From: JAWWBG01 sp033721095
GTDB taxonomy: Bacteria; Actinomycetota; Nitriliruptoria; Nitriliruptorales; Nitriliruptoraceae
DNA: 5,951 nucleotides
Assembly: GCA_033721095.1 (NCBI GenBank)
Contig: JAWWBG010000159.1
Location: 1 to 5,951, forward strand
Direction of reading: 5' to 3'
Below the pieces are notes generated by a model, which did no database searches, was not told the origin of the DNA, and was given only the letters and a program-made list of their open reading frames with translations. Below, in pieces: positions 1 through 5,951 of the stretch; the stretch's first letter is position 1, and each line of letters opens with the position of its first letter. A program made the translations under genes and the position numbers.

Positions 1-1444
<1,444 letters not shown>

Positions 1445-1452
1445 GTGCCGTT

Positions 1453-1464
1453 GTCGTCGACGAC
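1453..1464. repeat. 12-bp perfect palindrome, candidate operator upstream of korA
   Basis: GTCGTCGACGAC is a perfect inverted repeat with no spacer, ending 8 bp before the korA ATG on the minus strand. It lies just downstream of the -10-like hexamer, so it would overlap the transcription start or the short leader. That position suits a repressor site, but CG-rich palindromes of this size also arise by chance in such DNA. Confidence 0.35.
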
Positions 1465-1472
1465 TGGTGGCC

Positions 1473-1478
1473 ATCCTA
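1473..1478 (-). promoter_or_regulatory. possible -10 element for korA
   Basis: TAGGAT on the minus strand fits the actinobacterial TANNNT -10 pattern and would place the transcript start about 20 nt before the korA ATG at 1444. No -35 hexamer stands at normal spacing; TTGCAC is present but 22 bp away. It is one of very few TA dinucleotides in the gap. The call is tentative. Confidence 0.3.
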
Positions 1479-1596
1479 GGACCGACGGGCAGCCGGTTCT
1501 GTGCAACCACGGTCTCCAGTGCACCACCGTCGTCGCAAACGTCATGGGTCGTGCGTCCCGTCCCCGTGAGCGAGGAACGCGCACCGTTCGCGCATG

Positions 1597-1625
1597 TTGG
1601 CAGGGGCCGGGCAGACCCCTGTCGA
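1597..1625 (+). promoter_or_regulatory. stem-loop in the presumed leader of the propeller gene
   Basis: TTGGCAGGGG (1597-1606) can pair with CCCCTGTCGA (1616-1625): eight Watson-Crick pairs and two G-U pairs around a 9-nt loop. No T-run follows, so it is not a classical terminator. A second CCCCTGC (1646-1652) can pair with GCAGGGG (1600-1606) instead, giving an alternative fold. Function is unknown, and whether the region is transcribed is not shown. Confidence 0.3.
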
Positions 1626-1666
1626 ACAGTCTCTGGGCGGCATGTCCCCTGCTGGTGCAACCTGAC

Positions 1667-1672
1667 GAAGGG
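1667..1672 (+). promoter_or_regulatory. Shine-Dalgarno for the propeller gene
   Basis: GAAGGG stands 8 nt before GTG at 1681 and 11 nt before ATG at 1684. The better spacing favours GTG. An in-frame TGA at 1663-1665 excludes any earlier start. Confidence 0.6.
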
Positions 1673-1680
1673 CCCCGATC

Positions 1681-3744
1681 GTGATGCGACGAATCATCGT
1701 CTCCTGGCTTCCACTGTTGCTTGTCATCGTTCCGGTGAACCCGGCCAGCGCACATCTCGATCATCCGGCCCAGCCGTTCGCACCCGCCGGTCCGGCGTCC
1801 ACGGGTTTCAACAGCGCCGGCGGTGACTGGGAACTGATCACGACCATCTTCACCGGGAACCCCCACACCGACCTCGACTACTTCACGAGCGGCGGCGAGA
1901 CCTACGCGGCCGTGGGCACGCTCGCGGTCGGACCGAACTCCGGCGGCGTGACGATCGTCAAGCTGACCGAGAACGGCGAGGTCCAGCCATCGGTCGTCAG
2001 CGCCCACCCGTCGGCTGCCTGCTCGAGCGACCCGTCGGGAACGACGGGCCTCCAGCACGATGTCGAGGCCACCCCCAAGGGTGACGTCTTCACGAACCAC
2101 GAATGGTTCGGGCAGAACGACACGCGCGACGCCCAGCTGGTCATCGACGCGACCGACGCCGAGGGTCGCTGCCACGACGGCGGGGCCCTCGGCTTTGGCG
2201 CCCCGAAGGGGGGTCTGGAGATCATCGACATCACCGATCCGACCGCCCCCGTCGAGCTCGCCATGACCAGCCACATCGGTGAGGCCCACACGGTCAACGT
2301 CGACCCGCGCCGCGCCCACATTGCGTATGCGCTCTCGTCGGACTCCGTCGGCGTCTCCGTCGACACCGACGACCTCGACGGCGACGGCGACACCGAGGAA
2401 CTGATCCGCAACAACGAGAATCCCGAGAGCGGTGACGCCACGGACCTCGACGGCTTCGAGGTCGTCGATCTGTCCTCGTGCATGAACTTCACGCCCGGTA
2501 CGTCCGTGGCCGAGAAGCGGGACTCCTGTCGGCCAACCGTCTACCGATTCCGCTACCCAACCCTTGACTGGACTCTCGGACACACGAACCACACGCAGGT
2601 GCACGGCTGTCACGAGGTCGAGTTCCACCCGGGTGACGTCATGACGTGCGCCGCCGGCGATGCGCTGCTGCTGTTGGACATCTCGGGCATGTTTGACGAC
2701 CAGGGCACACCGAACGACTTCACGGACGACACGGTGAACGGCGATCCCCTGCCGTGCGCAGCGCGGGCCTCGACCTCGGTCCCGCCCTTCGGAACGGGGG
2801 CAACGGTCATCGACTGCGTGGTCGGTGAGGGTGGCGTCGACCTGACCATCCCCGCATGGCTGGAGAATGGCGCGCCGTCGGCGACCGGCGTCAGCTGGCT
2901 GGGCAGCGCCTTCCACATGGGCCGTGAGGACGCCAGTGGCTCGGCCATCGAGCCGGCCTTCCCGGCGATCGAGGACATCGACTTCGATCACGAAGCTGAG
3001 CTGTCGCACTCCGGCCGCTTCCTGTTCGCAACGGACGAACGCGGCGGCGGCGTGCTCCCCGGCGGGGCCTCCTGCGACTCCGAGGAGGCGATCGACCAGG
3101 GCAACGGCGGCATCCACGCCTACGCCGTCGATCGGCTCCTGACACGCCGCCCGGTGGACGCCGAGGACGCGTTCAGCAGCTACGCCCGCACCCCCGACGG
3201 CGACAAGGCCGTCATCCGGGCGCCGATCAACACGCCGCCACAGAGCACGTTCTGCACGGCCCACGTCTTCCACAAGATCCCCGGTCAGAACCGATTGTTC
3301 ATGGGCTGGTACTCGCAGGGGACCCAGGTGTTCGACTGGATCGAGCACGACGACGGGACCTTCGAGTGGCGCCACGTGGGCTGGTTCACGCCGGAGAATG
3401 CCAACACCTGGGTGTCGGCCATCTTCAAGATGGAGGAGAACGAGGACGGCACCTGGACCTACTGGGGTGCGACGGGTGACTTCTTCCTCGGGGCGGCTGG
3501 CCGCAGCTCGGTCGACGTGTACAAGGTGACGATGGACCCGCCGGCCCAGTTTGCGAGTGGCGAGCTCGCCGACAACCCCGCCCAGCCACTGCCACCACCG
3601 GCGCCGACACCTCCGGACCAGGAGACGCCGACCACGGGCGACGCGCGCGTTGCGACGGCCGGTTTCCTCCTGTTGGCCGTCGCACTGTTCGGCCTGTCCG
3701 CGCTTCGCCGGGACACCCCCTCATCGAGGCCGCCGGCGGCCTGA
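1681..3744 (+). CDS. secreted, C-terminally anchored LVIVD-type beta-propeller protein
   Basis: A 687-residue extracytoplasmic protein of unknown function. The Sec signal peptide is basic MMRRI, a hydrophobic core to about residue 19, then PASA before H25 as the likely cleavage site. Residues 50-620 carry LVIVD-like units that I count as seven blades, with closing strands near 88-95 (GGVTIVKL), 177-185 (GGLEIIDIT), 258-265, 327-335, 476-484, 547-553 and 609-617. Six blades open with an aligned histidine (H62, H126, H203, H311, H437, H528). There are ten cysteines, an even number that suits disulfides outside the cell. An Asp-rich loop at 228-240 resembles a calcium site. A proline-rich linker (about 637-645) leads to TPTTG at 649-653, a hydrophobic helix (about 658-675) and RR, which is a membrane anchor or a degenerate sortase signal. 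No catalytic motif is recognised. The dehydrogenase gene follows after 44 bp. The fold family is reasonably secure; any activity is unknown. Confidence 0.85.
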   Translation: MMRRIIVSWLPLLLVIVPVNPASAHLDHPAQPFAPAGPASTGFNSAGGDWELITTIFTGNPHTDLDYFTSGGETYAAVGTLAVGPNSGGVTIVKLTENGEVQPSVVSAHPSAACSSDPSGTTGLQHDVEATPKGDVFTNHEWFGQNDTRDAQLVIDATDAEGRCHDGGALGFGAPKGGLEIIDITDPTAPVELAMTSHIGEAHTVNVDPRRAHIAYALSSDSVGVSVDTDDLDGDGDTEELIRNNENPESGDATDLDGFEVVDLSSCMNFTPGTSVAEKRDSCRPTVYRFRYPTLDWTLGHTNHTQVHGCHEVEFHPGDVMTCAAGDALLLLDISGMFDDQGTPNDFTDDTVNGDPLPCAARASTSVPPFGTGATVIDCVVGEGGVDLTIPAWLENGAPSATGVSWLGSAFHMGREDASGSAIEPAFPAIEDIDFDHEAELSHSGRFLFATDERGGGVLPGGASCDSEEAIDQGNGGIHAYAVDRLLTRRPVDAEDAFSSYARTPDGDKAVIRAPINTPPQSTFCTAHVFHKIPGQNRLFMGWYSQGTQVFDWIEHDDGTFEWRHVGWFTPENANTWVSAIFKMEENEDGTWTYWGATGDFFLGAAGRSSVDVYKVTMDPPAQFASGELADNPAQPLPPPAPTPPDQETPTTGDARVATAGFLLLAVALFGLSALRRDTPSSRPPAA

Positions 3745-3778
3745 CGCGACTGCTTGACTTCGCGAGCCGCCACGAGCT

Positions 3779-3782
3779 GGAG
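3779..3782 (+). promoter_or_regulatory. Shine-Dalgarno that supports a TTG start
   Basis: GGAG stands 6 nt before TTG at 3789. No ATG or GTG lies in frame between the preceding gene and this TTG, and the protein N-terminus (TRARIALLAP) then starts directly at the first beta strand, as the family requires. Confidence 0.55.
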
Positions 3783-3788
3783 TGTCCG

Positions 3789-4742
3789 TTGACGCGCGCT
3801 CGCATTGCCCTGCTGGCCCCGGTGCCGGCCTCGTTCATCACCGCCAGCCAGCCGGACGTCGACGTGGTCGAGGTGCGCGAGCAGGAGGAGGCAGTCGATC
3901 AGTGTCGGGGCGCGAGGATCGTCGTGTCCGACTGGTCCGGGCACGTGTTCGTGGACGCGGGGGTCATCGACGCGATCAAGGGGTCCTGTGAGCTGATCCA
4001 GGTACCTGCCAGCGGCCTGGACAGCGTGGACGTCGAGGCAGCTCTCGCAGCCGGTGTGCCGGTGGCGAACTGCCACGGACTCAACGCGGACGACGTGGCC
4101 GACTGGTGCCTGTGGGCGGCGCTCGACTGCCTGCGTTCGCTCTCCCAATCGCAGGCGACCCTCCGGGCGGGCCAATGGGAACAGGTCGGTCGCATGCGGC
4201 TGGGTCGAGGCGAACGGCGCGTCGGCATCGTTGGCCTGGGTGCCGTCGGCGCGGCGACGGCGCGCCGCTTCCGGGCCCTCGGCCATCCCGTGTCGTACTG
4301 GTCGCGGACGCGACGAACCGACGCCCTCGAGCGTGACCTCGGCGTCACGTGGCGGCCCCCGGACGAGCTGCTGCACCACTCCGACATCCTGGTGCTTGCG
4401 CTCTCCCTGACCGACGCCACGCGCGGCTGGCTCGATGCCGATCGACTCGCGACCCTGCCGGCGGATGCCGTGGTCATCAACGCGGCACGGGGACCCGTGT
4501 GGGACGGCGCCGCCGTCGCCGAAGCCGTGTCCTCAGGCCATTTGCACGCGGCAGCAACCGACGTGTTCGACCGCGAACCACCGGATCCCGACGACCCCAT
4601 CCTCACGACGCCGGGCATCACGGTGACACCGCACATCGCTGCCGTGTCCGTGGCAGGCGTCAGCGCCCTGCTGGGACGAATTCTGGGGAACATCGACGCC
4701 GTCCTCAACGGCGGCGAGATCGAGGGGCTCGTCCGCCGCTGA
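3789..4742 (+). CDS. D-2-hydroxyacid dehydrogenase, NAD(P)-dependent
   Basis: A complete 317-residue cytoplasmic oxidoreductase of the D-isomer-specific 2-hydroxyacid dehydrogenase family, which interconverts 2-oxoacids and D-2-hydroxyacids. The substrate-domain motif is VPASGLDSVDVEAALAAGVP at 72-91. The Rossmann fingerprint GLGAVG is at 149-154. The catalytic set is intact: R234 in NAARG, E263 in DREPP and H282 in TPHIA. The usual VAE of the helix after the NxxG loop reads VAD here (D105). After the second Rossmann strand comes WSRTRR (171-176) rather than an acidic residue, which favours NADP(H), as in GhrA-type glyoxylate/hydroxypyruvate reductases. The length is typical. Translation starts at TTG 3789 behind GGAG. 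It follows the propeller gene by 44 bp on the same strand, so co-transcription is likely. The substrate cannot be told from sequence; glyoxylate/hydroxypyruvate or a branched 2-oxoacid are options. Confidence 0.93.
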   Translation: MTRARIALLAPVPASFITASQPDVDVVEVREQEEAVDQCRGARIVVSDWSGHVFVDAGVIDAIKGSCELIQVPASGLDSVDVEAALAAGVPVANCHGLNADDVADWCLWAALDCLRSLSQSQATLRAGQWEQVGRMRLGRGERRVGIVGLGAVGAATARRFRALGHPVSYWSRTRRTDALERDLGVTWRPPDELLHHSDILVLALSLTDATRGWLDADRLATLPADAVVINAARGPVWDGAAVAEAVSSGHLHAAATDVFDREPPDPDDPILTTPGITVTPHIAAVSVAGVSALLGRILGNIDAVLNGGEIEGLVRR

Positions 4743-4765
4743 GCGGGACGCGGCGGTCGGCTCAG
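4739..4765. terminator. possible weak bidirectional terminator between convergent genes
   Basis: CTGAGC (4739-4744) and GCTCAG (4760-4765) form a perfect 6-bp inverted repeat around a 15-nt G/C-rich loop. The arms contain the stop codons of both convergent genes. There is no T-tract on either strand, and part of the symmetry follows from two TGA stops facing each other, so this is only a candidate. Confidence 0.3.
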
Positions 4766-5951
4766 GCGACCACGGGCAGGTGGAGGGCGCCGGGAGCGTC
4801 CCCGGGCACGGCAGGCGAGTTCGGAGCCACGGGTGCCAGGCGCTCGTAGGGCTTCCCCAGCGGCGGCCGCGGATCCTCCTCGCCCTTGTTGGGCCAGAAG
4901 GACATCGCACGCTCGGTCATCGCGGTGATCGTCAGCGACGGGTTGACACCGAGGTTGGCCGTGATCGCGCTGCCGTCGCAGACGTGCACGCCCTCGTGGC
5001 CGTACAGCCGGTGCCATGCGTCGATCACGCCGGTCTCCGGCGAGTCGCCGATCGGGCAGCCGCCAATGATGTGGGCCGTGCTCGGGATGTCGAACAGCGC
5101 CTCGAAGATCGAGCCCACGGCGACGCCGTCCATCTCCTCGGCGGCGATGCGCGCGGCCTCGTTGGCCGCCGGAATCCAGGTCGGGTTGGGCTCGCCATGG
5201 CCCTGGCGCGAGCTCAGCCAGGAGCCAAACGGCGTCTTGCGGCGGAACACCTGGAGGCTGTTGTCGAGGCTCTGCATGACCAGCAGGATGATCGACCGCT
5301 CGGCCACACGGCGGTACGTGAACATCGATCGCACGAACAGGATCGGGTGCACCAGCGCCATGAGGAAGAACCGCAGCCAGCGTGGGATCCGACCGCCGCC
5401 ATCCACCATGAGTGCCGACAGCATGGCAACGGTCGCACCCGAACCCTTCGGGTAGCGGACCGGCTCGATGTGGGTGTGCTCATCGGGATGGATCGAGGAC
5501 GTGATCGCCACGCCCTGCGAGTAGTCCGTGTCGAGGTTGCGGCTGGCCGCGCCGACCAGGGCCTCGGAGTTCGTGCGCGTGAGCGACCCCAGCGTGTCGG
5601 AGACGTTGGGAAGGCGGCCCTCGTCCTTGAGCTTGTGCAGCAGCTTTGCGGTCCCCAGCGCACCAGCCGAGAAGATGACCTGCTCGGCCGTGAGGGTCGA
5701 GGGCTCCTTGCGGAGGACGCCGCCCGGACGCTCGAGCGTGAGCCGGAAGCCGCGGCTCGCCAACGGCTCGAGATCGGTGACCTGGCGTTCCGCCAGCACC
5801 TGCGCGCCGTTCTTCTCGGCGAGATACAGGTAGTTGTGGTCCAACGAGTTCTTGGCCTCGTGCCGGCAGCCAACCATGCAGCCGCCGCAATGGATGCAGC
5901 CCACGCGGTCGGGACCCTCGCCACCGAAATAGGGGTCGGACACCCGCTCCC
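4762..5951 (-). CDS. ChoD-like GMC family oxidoreductase (putative cholesterol oxidase; partial, N-terminus beyond right edge)
   Basis: C-terminal part (about 396 codons) of an FAD-dependent GMC oxidoreductase resembling mycobacterial ChoD, which is annotated as a cholesterol oxidase acting on sterol alcohols. The frame stays open to the right edge; the GTG at 5943 is internal, since the FAD-binding N-terminus (GxGxxG) is missing and must lie outside. Numbering from that GTG: CX2CX2CX3C at 16-26 (C16, C19, C22, C26), FSAGALGTAKLLHK at 91-104 (FAD-domain strand), LTRTNSE at 121-127, AITSSIHPDEHTHIEPVRYP at 146-165, QGHGEPNPTWIP at 247-258, AHIIGGCPIGD at 290-300 with the expected active-site H291, and ANLGVNPSLTITAMTERA at 329-346 with N334, matching the His/Asn pair of GMC oxidases. 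The tail (NKGEEDPRPP, PYERLAPVAP) is also ChoD-like. A hydrophobic stretch at 192-204 may touch membrane. It converges on the dehydrogenase with a 19-bp gap. Family is firm; the sterol substrate is inferred. Confidence 0.92.
   Translation of the reverse strand, partial: ERVSDPYFGGEGPDRVGCIHCGGCMVGCRHEAKNSLDHNYLYLAEKNGAQVLAERQVTDLEPLASRGFRLTLERPGGVLRKEPSTLTAEQVIFSAGALGTAKLLHKLKDEGRLPNVSDTLGSLTRTNSEALVGAASRNLDTDYSQGVAITSSIHPDEHTHIEPVRYPKGSGATVAMLSALMVDGGGRIPRWLRFFLMALVHPILFVRSMFTYRRVAERSIILLVMQSLDNSLQVFRRKTPFGSWLSSRQGHGEPNPTWIPAANEAARIAAEEMDGVAVGSIFEALFDIPSTAHIIGGCPIGDSPETGVIDAWHRLYGHEGVHVCDGSAITANLGVNPSLTITAMTERAMSFWPNKGEEDPRPPLGKPYERLAPVAPNSPAVPGDAPGALHLPVVA

Larger units (their letters stand above)
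1445..1680. other. divergent intergenic region between korA and the propeller gene
   Basis: This 236-bp gap carries the 5' regions of two genes transcribed away from each other. I see a perfect 12-bp palindrome (1453-1464), a -10-like TAGGAT on the minus strand (1473-1478) and a stem-loop (1597-1625). The octamer GTGCAACC occurs twice (1501-1508 and 1655-1662), and a near copy, GTGCACCACCGT, lies at 1519-1530. No TANNNT hexamer suits the plus-strand gene, so its promoter is not located. I see no convincing small gene here. Confidence 0.6.

Noticed and set aside
3745..3764. CGCGA/TCGCG inverted repeat between the propeller and dehydrogenase genes as a terminator
   Set aside because: Only 5 bp with a 10-nt loop and no T-run; too weak to separate two closely spaced genes.
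3459..5017. Overlapping minus-strand open frames across the dehydrogenase (3459-4379 and 3899-5017)
   Set aside because: They lie opposite a gene with intact catalytic motifs, and the second also runs into the 3' part of the ChoD-like gene in another frame; both are Arg/Ser/Pro-rich.
5941..5943. GTG at 5943 as the true start of the ChoD-like gene
   Set aside because: The frame is open upstream to the edge, and the protein would lack the N-terminal FAD-binding domain essential to the family; the homologous position is internal in ChoD.

Overview
The window is GC-rich chromosomal DNA with strong G/C preference at third codon positions. Together with a mycobacterial-type KorA and a ChoD-type GMC oxidoreductase, this points to a high-GC actinobacterium. 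I cannot name the genus. The acidic, Asp-rich secreted protein would suit a marine or saline member, but that is only a hint.

Layout: (1) 1-1444, minus strand, the first 481 codons of a 2-oxoacid:ferredoxin oxidoreductase alpha subunit (KorA type), cut by the left edge. (2) 1445-1680, a 236-bp divergent intergenic region with a 12-bp perfect palindrome, a -10-like hexamer on the minus strand and a stem-loop upstream of the plus-strand gene. (3) 1681-3744, plus strand, a secreted, C-terminally anchored protein that I read as a seven-bladed LVIVD-type beta-propeller. (4) 3789-4742, plus strand, a complete D-2-hydroxyacid dehydrogenase, probably co-transcribed with the propeller gene. (5) 4762-5951, minus strand, the C-terminal two thirds of a ChoD-like GMC oxidoreductase that converges on the dehydrogenase with a 19-bp gap and is cut by the right edge. 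Genes fill the window; no gap exceeds 300 bp.

How the genes work together: only the propeller and dehydrogenase genes look like an operon. KorA belongs with a beta subunit, expected beyond the left edge, in central carbon metabolism (2-oxoglutarate oxidation with ferredoxin). The ChoD-like enzyme is probably a separate unit. I see no mobile element, CRISPR array, RNA gene or defence system. The least understood item is the surface propeller, in which a histidine recurs at the start of six of seven blades. Everything else is recognisable housekeeping or accessory metabolism.
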